Assembly (NCBI GenBank): GCA_963783095.1
Contig: CAWAMR010000002.1
Location: forward strand, 682,001 to 746,000
From: CAWAMR01 sp963783095
Lineage (GTDB): Bacteria; Planctomycetota; Planctomycetia; Gemmatales; Gemmataceae
Reading direction: 5' to 3'
Length of the DNA: 64,000 nucleotides
Shown: positions 16,592 to 23,895 of the stretch, in pieces
Layout: the number at the start of each line of letters is the position of its first letter
Numbering within the stretch: the stretch's first letter is position 1
Program-made: the position numbers and the translations under genes
Notes under the pieces: model-generated
What the model was told of the DNA's origin: nothing
What the model saw: the letters and a program-made list of their open reading frames with translations, nothing else
Database searches by the model: none

Positions 16592-17664
16592 TCATTGTTG
16601 AGCTTTCAATCGGTTCTTGGCGGCCTGGTAGGAAATGCTCTCCTTGGCGGCCAGGTTGCCGGCCTTCTCGGCCAGTTCAAAGCCGGCATTGCCGGCACTG
16701 GTTGCCACCAGCCCGTCATAGACTTGAATTGACTCTGCACCCAGAATGCGCGGGCGATACTTGCGCATCTCCTCGGCATAGTCGGCACCGCGCCTCGGGC
16801 GACATGGCCAGCATCCGAGCGGTCTCGGCCGGGCGGTCGAACTGGTACATCTCGACTTTTTCCAACTGGTCCAGTATCCGGTTGACTTCTCCCAGGGCCA
16901 GTGTCGCCACCAGTTTTTCGCGCTCGGCTCGCTCGGCCTGCAACTGCTGATAGAGTTCGATCGACTCGGCAGACTGGAGCTTCATACCGCCGGGCGGTGC
17001 ATCGGCAATCTTCGGCAAGCCGGCATTGCCGGGCGTGGCCGTGGTTGCAACTGGTGCACCGGCCTCATACTTCTTGGCCAGCTCGCCGAACCAGGCATAT
17101 TTTCGGCACAGGTAGCGATATTGCCGCTCTGCCGCCTTCTCCTCTTCCGGTGTCAAGGCATCATCCGCAGTCTGTCCTGCGCTCATGGAATAGAGGTAGA
17201 TCGTTTCATCACCCGCGTTGAGCGTCAGGCCCAAGTCGAGTGCGGGATCGCGGAATCAAACGGGCAACCCCGGCAATGCACTTGCTCTGAGCCTTGTACT
17301 CGGCGCTCGGTAGGGATAATTCTTGATCCGGTCGAGAAATTCCCGCCGGACCACTGGCTTCATCTTCAAACATCGACAACCCACGGCATCGTCGTACTCC
17401 ACGATTGGCTCGACCCAGAACCCAATCAGGATCGGCTGGTCTTCCTCCCTGGCACCCGGATCGGTGTTGATGTGCCCGATGGTTTGGCGGGATAAAGGCA
17501 GGCATCTTGCCGGCAGTATTGGCCGCAATCGTATCGAGGTCGGCATCGGTCACCCGGTACAACTCCACACCCTCGGCACTGGTGCGAATATGCGGACGGA
17601 ACACCGACTCATAGGGGAGTGTCTCGTAAACCGAAGGATCGAAAACTTCCGGTGTGGTTACCAT
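16592..17664 (-). pseudogene. Mu gpI-like head-maturation protease and scaffold, frame-broken
   Basis: Pieces in three frames join into one protein of about 357 residues. The protease part reads LYRVTDADLDTIAANTAGKMPAFIPP, break near 17490 (AAA run), TIGHINTDP with the GH of the active-site loop, then LIGFWVEPIVEYDDAVGCRC. NYPYR follows with a break near 17317 and SAEYKAQSKCIAGVARLI, then a break near 17257 and RDPALDLGLTL. This is the order seen in Mu gpI-type serine proteases (GH, YPYRS-EY, GVALI-RDPA). The C-terminal half is a helical scaffold (QLQAERAEREKLVATLALGEVNRI) with a last break near 16789 (GADYAEEMRKYRP). Residues remain conserved through four breaks, so reads should be inspected before calling it dead. 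Confidence 0.6.
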
Positions 17665-17756
17665 GATTTTTCAACCAAGCTGTTGTGACTGGTTTGTGCG
17701 ATGTATACTTAGGTTCATTACTGTTCCTAATTTCACTTACTATAGTACACAACACC

Positions 17757-18386
17757 ATGAAAAACGTACAGTTTTTTTCGACCGAAATGCTGATGGAAAG
17801 AGTTCAACGAGCCAAGGAAGGCGATCGCGTCGCTGCGGGAGATGTCGTCGAAAGCATGCAGCCCTTGATATTCAGGGTGCATCGGGAGATCGGCCGACCC
17901 ATCTGCGCCGAATCGCTCCAGGCCGGGCTAATCGCGGTGTTCAAGTCAATCCATCGCTACGATCCAAGTTCCGGAAACAAGTTCACCAAGTATGCGCACT
18001 ATGCGATTCGCAACGCCTTGCGGTCGTACTTTCACCCGTTCATGACCCGGCAAACACTGCGCACTTCAGCGCGGGCAGTGCGTTCCGATGCGGCCCTGGA
18101 CGATCATATTCTGTCGCAGCACCAGCATACCGAACCGGATCGCACCGTTGACTTGATGCCATTTATCAACGAACTGTCGCAGAAGCGGATGCGGCAGATT
18201 CTGATCTTGCGATTTGGACTGGGCGACAACCGCAAGCCGCTGAGTCTGGCAAAAACCAGCAGCCAGCTGGGATTGAGCAAGCAGTGGGTGTACCTGCTCG
18301 AACAGCGAGCGTTACGCGCCTTACGAATGGTGCTCGCGCGACGCCTTCCGAGATACGGGAACGGATTCAAGAGATCTGCGGATTGA
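17757..18386 (+). CDS. RNA polymerase sigma-70 family factor (phage/island-encoded)
   Basis: 209 residues starting MKNVQFFSTEMLMERVQRAKEG. Region 2 is clear: ESLQAGLIAVFKSIHRYDPSSGNKFTKYAHYAIRNAL is the core-binding and -10 recognition helix pair (the usual DLxQEGxxGLxxAxxxFDxxxGxxFxTYAxxxIRxA pattern). Region 4 follows at about 140-195, with a helix-turn-helix: MRQILILRFGLGDNRKPLSLAKTSSQLGLSKQWVYLLEQRALRALR. Region 1.1 is absent, and region 3 is short. The gene is divergent from the phage protease/scaffold gene, with a 92-base gap holding a candidate TATACT box at 17704. It could direct expression of the island or of the phage genes; that is inference. It marks the left edge of the plus-strand island. 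Confidence 0.75.
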   Translation: MKNVQFFSTEMLMERVQRAKEGDRVAAGDVVESMQPLIFRVHREIGRPICAESLQAGLIAVFKSIHRYDPSSGNKFTKYAHYAIRNALRSYFHPFMTRQTLRTSARAVRSDAALDDHILSQHQHTEPDRTVDLMPFINELSQKRMRQILILRFGLGDNRKPLSLAKTSSQLGLSKQWVYLLEQRALRALRMVLARRLPRYGNGFKRSAD

Positions 18387-18529
18387 AGGAATTGACTGGA
18401 TGATGGAGGCTCCTGCCGAGCCGCGTTTCTTGTGTGTCACCAAAAGACGGGAAATAATTCTGGAATATCCCGTGAAGTGGTGAGGGGCAGAAGAGATGGA
18501 AAGTGCGACGAGAAAAGGAGAAACGGCGA

Positions 18530-18558
18530 TTGACAGGCGATTTTGGCGGTGTGACAAT
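18530..18558 (+). promoter_or_regulatory. Sigma-70 promoter of a duplicated promoter-leader element
   Basis: TTGACA (18530-18535), a 17-base spacer and GACAAT (18553-18558) precede the LRR gene. The surrounding 18513-18640 is closely similar to the minus-strand region 53683-53550, where TTGACG, 17 bases and GATAAT occupy the same places. Conservation extends past the promoter to the start codon. Confidence 0.7.
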
Positions 18559-18646
18559 GCAGAAAGTTTGAGCAAACGTCCGACTCAGGGGTCGGACAAT
18601 TGCGGAATTATTCAGCTAATCAAAATGGTTCGGCGACGGAGGTTTG

Positions 18647-19363
18647 ATGACGCCACAGGAGCAAAGTGCGTTGGACCACTTGGGTCGCCTGACGGAAACG
18701 GGGCGAATCGGAGGGGATCCGACTGAGCAGTGCGTTTATACAGTCGGAGGGACCGATAACGGTATCCAATTGTTCCAGATGGGTGTAACGGACGCGGACA
18801 TGCAAAAGTTCGCTGTACTCCCAGAGTGGCACAGTATCACGCTGCGTGAATGCCCGGTCAGCGACGCTGGCTTCAAGCACTTGGCGAACCAAAAGGAACT
18901 GCGGTTCTTGGACATTGGTGAGACAAAGATTTCAACCCTGCACCCAATCCGAGAATGCGTCCACTTGCAACAACTGTGGTGTGATCGACTCACGTCGATG
19001 ACCGATCGCAAGGCGCTGGCCCTCGCCGCATACCGAGAACTATGGTTCCTGGACTTGGCCTATACCCAAATCAGCGATGTGACGGCCGAGAGACTAGCAT
19101 CCCTGACCAACCTTCGCAAACTTAACTTGCTCGGAACAAAGATTTCAGATGAAGGGTTGCGGGCGATCGGAATGTTACCGAAGTTGGAAATGCTAAGCCT
19201 TTTTGGGACCGCAATCACAGACGAGGGTCTGCGGCACTTACATAGCCTGTTGCAATTTCGCCTCCTTGTGGTCGGTGAAACACAAGTGACTAAGAAAGGG
19301 AAGGCGGCCCTCAAGAGAGCTTGTCGTGAGCTTAAGATGATTGATCGCGGTGGTATCTACTAA
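18647..19363 (+). CDS. Leucine-rich-repeat protein
   Basis: 238 residues, GGAGG five bases before the ATG at 18647. Six to seven LRR units of the planctomycete cysteine-poor type are visible from about residue 60: ITLRECPVSDAGFKHLANQKELRFLDIGETKIS, LWFLDLAYTQISDVTAERLASLTNLRKLNLLGTKISDEGLRAI and LEMLSLFGTAITDEGLRHL. There is no signal peptide, so it is probably cytoplasmic; LRR proteins serve protein interaction. The first 50 residues (TPQEQSALDHLGRL..) form a separate helical cap. It is preceded by the duplicated promoter element and followed by an attC-like hairpin, so it could be a promoter-bearing cassette. Confidence 0.7.
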   Translation: MTPQEQSALDHLGRLTETGRIGGDPTEQCVYTVGGTDNGIQLFQMGVTDADMQKFAVLPEWHSITLRECPVSDAGFKHLANQKELRFLDIGETKISTLHPIRECVHLQQLWCDRLTSMTDRKALALAAYRELWFLDLAYTQISDVTAERLASLTNLRKLNLLGTKISDEGLRAIGMLPKLEMLSLFGTAITDEGLRHLHSLLQFRLLVVGETQVTKKGKAALKRACRELKMIDRGGIY

Positions 19364-19395
19364 TTTGGGCCTATCGTTGCGGGAATCAAGGCAAG

Positions 19396-19495
19396 GTCGA
19401 ACCAAACGTTGCAGCTGACTGGTTTGGCTTGAATTCGTCGCCTGCTTGGATAAGGCCGCCGATGCCAAACCAGCAGCTGAACTTGAACGTTCGGC
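19396..19495 (+). repeat. attC-like recombination hairpin
   Basis: GTCGAAC at 19396 pairs with GTTCGGC at 19489. Inside, CGTTGCAGCTGACTGGTTTG pairs with its complement near 19464-19482, leaving single unpaired bases in one arm, as in integron attC sites. The ends deviate from RYYYAAC/GTTRRRY at one paired position. Confidence 0.45.
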
Positions 19496-19536
19496 GGCTT
19501 TGAGGCGGAACTGCTGAGCACGACCGGGAGAATGCG

Positions 19537-20037
19537 ATGACAGTGAAACCCGATAGCAAGAAACTCACGCCCGAGGCTCAGCTCCGGGCCTACATCGCCA
19601 AACTTGATCCAAAGAATCAGAAGCTCTTTCGATCGGTCCGGGCTGCTGTGCGCAAGCGATTCCCGACCGCCAACGAGCTGGCGTACGACTACAGTCACGC
19701 CCTGGTCATCGGCTACGCGCCGGCGGACCGAGGAATCGATGCCATCGTGGCGATCCGCGCATGTGCCACCGGAGTGTCTCTGTACTTCAATCAGGGACCA
19801 CAGCTGCCCGACCCGAAGGGGCTTCTGCGGGGATCGGGAAAGCAGACTCGCTTCATCCAGATGGAGGCGGCCAGCCAGTTGGCACATCCAGACGTGGAAG
19901 CGCTGATCGCCGCGACGATTGATCAGGCGAGGATTCCGCTGCCAACCAAGGGAAAGGGCCGTCTCATCATCAAGTCGGATGGCGCGGAGAAGCCGCCACG
20001 TCGGAGGCCGTCAAAGTTACGGCGGGAGCGGAGTTAG
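19537..20037 (+). CDS. DUF1801 (YdhG-like) domain protein
   Basis: 166 residues. The domain starts LTPEAQLRAYIAKLDPKNQKLFRSVRAAVRKRFPTANELAYDYSHALVIGYAPADRGIDAIVAIRACATGVSLYFNQG. It includes the long helix with the ANELAYDY loop and the VSLYFNQGPQLPDPKGLLRGSGKQTRFI strand set that characterise the DUF1801/YdhG fold. The C-terminal 25 residues are basic and Pro-rich. The function of the family is poorly defined; it is often found in accessory regions. It sits between two attC-like hairpins on the strand of the island, with a short leader after the first hairpin. There is no signal peptide. Confidence 0.75.
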   Translation: MTVKPDSKKLTPEAQLRAYIAKLDPKNQKLFRSVRAAVRKRFPTANELAYDYSHALVIGYAPADRGIDAIVAIRACATGVSLYFNQGPQLPDPKGLLRGSGKQTRFIQMEAASQLAHPDVEALIAATIDQARIPLPTKGKGRLIIKSDGAEKPPRRRPSKLRRERS

Positions 20038-20363
20038 GAAGCCGGAAGGTAAACTCAATACAGTAATCCCTGAACGAACCAACGCAAATTCAACGAGGTG
20101 GTTGGCACGCCAATCACGGAGTCTCTGGTTAGAGGCCATTTTCTGTTACAATTCTGTTACAAACTCGTCACGAACCCGTAAGTCATTACCCCAGCATGAG
20201 TTGCCGACGGCTTGCCTCCGATACCCCGCGTTCTTGGCGAACGCGGCTACGGCAGAGGTCGTCGCTTCTCCGTAGCCGCGTTCGCCAAGAACGCGGGGCA
20301 CGTCCCCAACCTTTGACGTCCTGGCCGGCCTCTGGTGACGTGGGCCGTTCAGCGGGGCTGCTC
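20038..20363. other. Intergenic region with inverted repeat and tandem TTCTGTTACAA
   Basis: The gap before the antitoxin-like gene holds a direct repeat of TTCTGTTACAA near 20139-20161 and a perfect 29-bp inverted repeat (20224-20252 and 20270-20298). No coding potential is convincing. Confidence 0.6.
20224..20298. repeat. Perfect 29-bp inverted repeat (REP-like)
   Basis: Arms beginning CCCCGCGTTCTTGGCGAACG are perfectly complementary across a 17-bp loop. The outer half (CCGTAGCCGCG) recalls the GTAGCCGCG repeats at 34596 and 50172. Confidence 0.85.
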
Positions 20364-20528
20364 ATGCAAGCTGTCACAATGAAAGACGCCAAACGGAACC
20401 TGGCACGTCTGGTCGAACAAGTTCTGGCCGATGCGGAACCCCGAATTGTGGTCGCTGAAAATGGCGATCAGGTTGTGGTAATACCCCTCGAACACGACAA
20501 AAAATATAAAGATTCTCCAATTGGTTGA
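20364..20528 (+). CDS. Phd/YefM-like antitoxin, short
   Basis: 54 residues: MQAVTMKDAKRNLARLVEQVLADAEPRIVVAENGDQVVVIPLEHDKKYKDSPIG. The VTMKDAKRNLARLVEQVLADAEPRIVV pattern is the N-terminal DNA-binding half of Phd/YefM antitoxins (usually V(T/S)xxEARxNLxxLLxxV...xxxIxITRxG, about 75-85 residues). The C-terminal toxin-binding part is reduced. No classic Doc or YoeB gene follows; instead a 118-codon unknown frame starts within eight bases. It is therefore either an orphan antitoxin remnant or part of a new pair. Its upstream is occupied by a palindrome, and no clear promoter was found. Confidence 0.6.
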   Translation: MQAVTMKDAKRNLARLVEQVLADAEPRIVVAENGDQVVVIPLEHDKKYKDSPIG

Positions 20529-20535
20529 GGATACC

Positions 20536-20892
20536 TTGATAATCAGGGGGTGGACTCGATGGCGAGGGCTGGTAGGGAAGCATTTCCCGCTTCACAATAT
20601 TCAGGTGGTCGCCGTCGGCCAACCGCTGAACAAGGTACAGCGGTTTCTCACTCGATTGAACCAGCTTGGTGTGCCCAGTTCATCGATGATCCGGCCGACG
20701 AAGGATGAATTGGCAGGTCGATTGCTCGTCCGGGACAAGCAAGGAGACGAAATTGTGATCTGTTCCTTGGACAAGGTATTCGAGCGCGAGTCGTTACTAC
20801 TATTCCTGGCAGAACTCAGGCAGCGCAGCGTGAAAGTGGAAAGCGTGGCACAACATAATTGGCTCGGGAGAAAAAGGCGCGCAAGCCGGTAG
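20536..20892 (+). CDS. Hypothetical protein, possible partner of Phd-like antitoxin
   Basis: 118 residues if the TTG at 20536, five bases after GAGG, is used; a TTG at 20521 would overlap the antitoxin by eight bases. The body is VVAVGQPLNKVQRFLTRLNQLGVPSSSMIRPTKDELAGRLLVRDKQGDEIVICSLDKVFERESLLLFLAEL, which looks like an alpha/beta nucleotide-phosphodiesterase-sized domain, but no family motif is recognised. The C-terminus is basic (WLGRKRRASR). Direct adjacency to the antitoxin suggests a toxin-antitoxin unit, but translation from a TTG and the unknown fold keep confidence low. Confidence 0.4.
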   Translation: MIIRGWTRWRGLVGKHFPLHNIQVVAVGQPLNKVQRFLTRLNQLGVPSSSMIRPTKDELAGRLLVRDKQGDEIVICSLDKVFERESLLLFLAELRQRSVKVESVAQHNWLGRKRRASR

Positions 20893-21088
20893 CACAACAA
20901 GGCTGACGGCTCGGTGATCGACAGTGGCGAGTTTTGGTTCTTGCAAAGCCAGGATGCGAAAGGTTTGCTCACGTCAGCATTTGTAGCAAGCTCTTCGCGT
21001 TCTGGCTTTTTTGCCACAAATCATTTGAAATAATTAACTTACAGAGTCGAATCGTATCACAGAATTGCCTTGAAATGTGATATTCCTG

Positions 21089-21116
21089 TTGACTTTTTTG
21101 TGATATGTGTGATAAT
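21089..21116 (+). promoter_or_regulatory. Promoter of higBA with GTGATA repeats
   Basis: TTGACT (21089), 16 bases, GATAAT (21111). GTGATATT, GTGATATG and GTGATAAT occur at 21077, 21100 and 21109, spaced as would suit an antitoxin operator. The higB ATG is 35 bases downstream. Confidence 0.6.
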
Positions 21117-21150
21117 ACCTTGCGTAGACAACCGATTGAAGGAGAGTGAA

Positions 21151-21582
21151 ATGGGTTTATCTGGAGTCAATTTTGTTCGATTTACTCGGCATGGGTTGCA
21201 GTCCATCCGTCATTCGTGGTCGAGAATTGGTGATCGTTTTGATGCGCGACGACACGCCAAGAAACTTAGATTTTGGGACGAACGGCATTTGCACCCACCC
21301 GGAATGATATTCGATCACACCTATGAAAGCATCAAGGCACTCTCTGGGCTTGGGATTTACGAAATGCGTCTTTGTGACGAGATCGGTGGCCAGTCCAACA
21401 TTCGTGTGGTCTTTTTTGATCCTCCCCACACGTGGAATCCGACAGCAACAGAAAAAAGGCCGATGCGAGTCATTTGGGTTTTGGAGATATTGCCGAAGAA
21501 ACGAAATGATTGGACAAAGAACGAGATTACACGTTTTCGGGCTTCCAGAAAATTGATTGAAAAAAGGTTTTATGATCGATAG
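21151..21582 (+). CDS. higB: RelE/HigB-like toxin
   Basis: 143 residues starting at 21151, where AAGGAG lies six bases upstream; a longer start gives a hydrophobic, unlikely N-terminus. The core follows the RelE/HigB fold: helix (KLRFWDERHLHPPGMIFDHTYESIKAL), then IYEMRLCDEIGGQSNIRVVFFDPP, a strand pair in which the E-R-L and the RVVFF positions match HigB-like toxins, then VIWVLEILPKKRNDWTKNEITRFRASRKLIEKRFY, the (K)K.....T..EI...R.R.. helix typical of the family. Inserted PHTWNPTATEKRP lengthens the loop. The mRNA-interfering activity is family knowledge. The gene precedes its antitoxin, the order seen in higBA, with a 27-base gap. Confidence 0.65.
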   Translation: MGLSGVNFVRFTRHGLQSIRHSWSRIGDRFDARRHAKKLRFWDERHLHPPGMIFDHTYESIKALSGLGIYEMRLCDEIGGQSNIRVVFFDPPHTWNPTATEKRPMRVIWVLEILPKKRNDWTKNEITRFRASRKLIEKRFYDR

Positions 21583-21609
21583 GGCATGTTGCCCGATGAG
21601 GGTATGAAT

Positions 21610-22128
21610 ATGACAAAAATCAAATCAGAGGAGAACGAATTGTCTGTTATCCAAGCTGCTGCGTTCAAAGCCTATGCACCCATTGCCATCGCGCTCAATG
21701 AATGCGATGAAGAGCTTCGTGCTGAAGCAATCGAACTCTTCAAGCAATTGGCCGGTGGGGAACTGGATGAGCATGAGGTCCATGCCACCTGCGCTTTGAT
21801 CGCTGAAATCCTTTTCCCAAATGCGGATGGCAAAGGATTTCTTGGACTCGATCTGGACGAGGCCGAGGAGATAGCGAAATCTGAATCCCCCGAAGCCAGA
21901 GAAGTCCTTGCCAAGATGGATGCCGAAGAAGAATCCTTTGCGAACCGCCTTGCGGCAATGATGATATCCAAAGGCGTAACGCAAGAGCAACTGGCCGAGA
22001 AAATTGGCGTCGGCCAGCCGGCGATTTCGATGATGCTGGCACGCCAGTGCCGACCCCAACGAAAAACGGTTCGCCGTCTGGCCCAAGCATTGGGGGTGTC
22101 TCCAGGGGAGTTGTGGCCGATTGAGTAG
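21610..22128 (+). CDS. higA: HigA-like antitoxin with C-terminal XRE helix-turn-helix
   Basis: 172 residues from the ATG at 21610, which has GAGG about nine bases upstream; ATGs at 21586 and 21604 are poorer. The N-terminal 100 residues are helical and acidic (ELDEHEVHATCALIAEILFPNADGKGFLGLDLDEAEEI). The C-terminal 65 form an XRE domain: AAMMISKGVTQEQLAEKIGVGQPAISMMLARQCRPQRKTVRRLAQALGVSPGELWP. The arrangement (toxin first, DNA-binding domain last) fits HigBA-type pairs in which the antitoxin represses the promoter, here presumably via the GTGATA repeats at 21077-21116. Confidence 0.7.
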   Translation: MTKIKSEENELSVIQAAAFKAYAPIAIALNECDEELRAEAIELFKQLAGGELDEHEVHATCALIAEILFPNADGKGFLGLDLDEAEEIAKSESPEAREVLAKMDAEEESFANRLAAMMISKGVTQEQLAEKIGVGQPAISMMLARQCRPQRKTVRRLAQALGVSPGELWPIE

Positions 22129-22169
22129 TCGGCGGTCGTTTCGAGCAAGAGACCCCGCCCCCAATCACG

Positions 22170-22213
22170 ACCGAACGAGTCGTTGCAGCGGAGCCGCGAT
22201 AACTGAGTTCGGT
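22170..22213 (+). repeat. Short attC-like hairpin
   Basis: ACCGAAC...GTTCGGT ends with internal GTCGTTGCAGCGG, sharing CGAAC-N4-CGTTGCAGC with the hairpin at 19396. At 44 bp it is shorter than a normal attC. A separate GTTAGGC lies at 22233. Confidence 0.35.
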
Positions 22214-22316
22214 CCCGTTTTTTGTGGTTGGTTAGGCGGCACGCTGAACTGGGTGTTCGCCGGCGTGATAGGATGGCTCGCTGCACTCTCGCCCCTTCCC
22301 TTGCGGAGATGATGCC

Positions 22317-22835
22317 ATGCGGAGTTTGGTTCTTTGTGCAGCTCTCGGCTTTTTGGCTTTTGCATCCCCCGCTTGGGGCCAGCCACTTATTCCTTTGCTA
22401 AAAAAGGGCGAGGAACTGGTTCCGGCCGCTCGGCCAGACTTCGCCTATCGGGCGACGGCGGCCGAGGTGAATGGCAAGGTGATGATCCGATTATCGAGTC
22501 CAAGCGCTCGGCGCACCGGCAAGACGGACGCCCGGAACCTCACTCTGCTCGTTTATGTTTGGGAGGATTGGAAGCCGCTCACCCTGGGCAAAGAGGTGAA
22601 AGCCTACAGTCAGGCCGGCAAAATGTTGAGCAACGAAGCGGTGTTGAAGGCTTTGGCCAAACCGGTGTCGGTGGTTTATTTCGTGCGGGCCAAGCCGGAC
22701 GACCCGGAGCAGCCCGACCCGTTCTACATGGCCCTGTTCCGGGACGACACGGTCGTGCTTGTGTTCCAAAGCCAAGATCCGATAACAGGTCGGCCGACAA
22801 GTGATGATCGCAGCAAAACCAACCCTGCAAAGTAG
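22317..22835 (+). CDS. Secreted hypothetical protein
   Basis: 172 residues with a signal peptide (LCAALGFLAFASPAWG, cleavage before QPLIPL). The mature part is a small beta-rich domain: FAYRATAAEVNGKVMIRLSSPSARR, LTLLVYVWEDWKPLTLGKEVKAYS and a closing ALFRDDTVVLVFQSQDP, with an MLSNEAVLKAL helix in the middle. No known family is recognised. The segment DDPEQPDPFYMAL precedes the last strands. It is the first gene after the second attC-like hairpin and has the orientation of the island. It probably acts in the periplasm. Confidence 0.6.
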   Translation: MRSLVLCAALGFLAFASPAWGQPLIPLLKKGEELVPAARPDFAYRATAAEVNGKVMIRLSSPSARRTGKTDARNLTLLVYVWEDWKPLTLGKEVKAYSQAGKMLSNEAVLKALAKPVSVVYFVRAKPDDPEQPDPFYMALFRDDTVVLVFQSQDPITGRPTSDDRSKTNPAK

Positions 22836-22915
22836 GTGCCTGTCAACGGGTGATACGACCTAACTCGCTCGGTTATGTTCGCAAAATGCAAAAGCAAACA
22901 TCGTAAGGAACATTC

Positions 22916-23296
22916 ATGACTACGGACACGGTCGCCAATAATGAGACCTCTTTCTGGGCCAACCAATTCGCGCCTCGACCGACCTACCTCCAGATCGCCT
23001 TCGATTTCGCCTTCGGACTCGCGCTGCCGTTGCTCTGCTGTTATTTTGACCCGATTGTCTTTCGTGCGTCGTCTGGAGAACCACTTGTCGGCAAATATGC
23101 TATCGCCGCCCTCATAGCTGTCGGCCTTGGCTTGTTCTCGTTAACCGCCTGGCTGTTGTTTCGGTGGCCGGCAGCTTTACTGGCCGGGTTCCTGGCCGGC
23201 GGAGCAACCCTCGCAACACTACTTGGGTTGCTACTTTTGCCCATGAGGCTCTACAGGAGGAGAAAAGGTTTGCCAGAGAGGAAGGTGGTGCGTTAG
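22916..23296 (+). CDS. Small integral membrane protein
   Basis: 126 residues with three hydrophobic segments (about 28-45, 60-82 and 85-110: FGLALPLLCCYF, IAALIAVGLGLFSLTAWLLF, LLAGFLAGGATLATLLGLLLL) and a basic C-terminus (RLYRRRKGLPERKVVR). AAGGAA lies upstream of the ATG. It has the size and character of cassette- or island-borne membrane proteins of unknown function. It does not match the glycine-zipper pattern of porin-like toxins. The following hicB starts 36 bases later. Confidence 0.55.
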   Translation: MTTDTVANNETSFWANQFAPRPTYLQIAFDFAFGLALPLLCCYFDPIVFRASSGEPLVGKYAIAALIAVGLGLFSLTAWLLFRWPAALLAGFLAGGATLATLLGLLLLPMRLYRRRKGLPERKVVR

Positions 23297-23332
23297 AATG
23301 CCGAAGAGAGCAGCAGGAGATGGAGGTATTCG

Positions 23333-23620
23333 ATGCTGACATACAAGGCGGCGTATCAGTTTATTGAAGAGGGAGTCCATGCTCACGTCATCGACTTCCC
23401 AGGAGCCATCACTTGCGGGGCAGACCTGGACGAGGCACGGCGGCTGCTTGCGTCCGCGCTGCTCGACTTGGCAGGGTATGCCCTTGAACTCGGGGAGGCG
23501 CTACCGCGGCCAGACCCATCGGCGAACGACCCGGAAGCCGACGTGGAAGAGCCCATCCATCTGCATCTGCGCGCGAGTACAGGGGTTAAGATGGTTCCCG
23601 TCGGAGTGGTCGTGCCATGA
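23333..23620 (+). CDS. hicB: HicB-like antitoxin
   Basis: 95 residues. MLTYKAAYQFIEEGVHAHVIDFPGAITCGADLDEARRLLASALLDLAGYALELGEALPRPDP is the RNase-H-like HicB core: the beta-hairpin VHAHVIDFPGAITCGADLDEA, followed by the LLASALLDLAGYALELGEALPRP helix and PxP exit. The C-terminal part is short, with no obvious helix-turn-helix; DNA binding is then uncertain. The stop overlaps the ATG of hicA by four bases, so production is coupled. The order hicB-hicA is the reverse of the more usual one but occurs in several phyla. Confidence 0.75.
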   Translation: MLTYKAAYQFIEEGVHAHVIDFPGAITCGADLDEARRLLASALLDLAGYALELGEALPRPDPSANDPEADVEEPIHLHLRASTGVKMVPVGVVVP

Positions 23621-23802
23621 GCCGACGCGACCTGATCCGGCATCTGCGCAGGCACGGGTGCGTGCTGGTGCGGGAGGGTTCGGATCACTCCATCTGGCAG
23701 AACCTGGCGAACGGGCATCGGACGGCTGTCCCTCGGCATCGCGAGATTCCGAATCCAACCGCTCGGGCGATCTGCCGTCAACTCGGCATTCCCGATCCGT
23801 AA
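23617..23802 (+). CDS. hicA: HicA-like mRNA interferase toxin
   Basis: 61 residues: MSRRDLIRHLRRHGCVLVREGSDHSIWQNLANGHRTAVPRHREIPNPTARAICRQLGIPDP. The dsRNA-binding-like HicA fold is recognisable by LIRHLRRHGCVLVREGSDHSIW with the catalytic His in GSDH, TAVPRHREIPNPTARAICRQLGI and the size (usually 55-65 residues). HicA cleaves RNA; HicB (upstream, four-base overlap) neutralises it. It is the last gene of the island and converges on the portal gene, whose stop is 94 bases away. Confidence 0.8.
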   Translation: MSRRDLIRHLRRHGCVLVREGSDHSIWQNLANGHRTAVPRHREIPNPTARAICRQLGIPDP

Positions 23803-23895
23803 AGCCAAGTGAGCCTGGCGGCAGCCGCTGCAAGTACCTTGAGGAAGTTGACATATGGTTTAGGTGCCGAACAAAGCTACTAAGGGAGCAGGAAC

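Noticed and set aside
20196..20528. 110-codon version of the Phd-like antitoxin
   Set aside because: The first 56 codons translate the 29-bp inverted repeat; the family pattern starts at the ATG at 20364.
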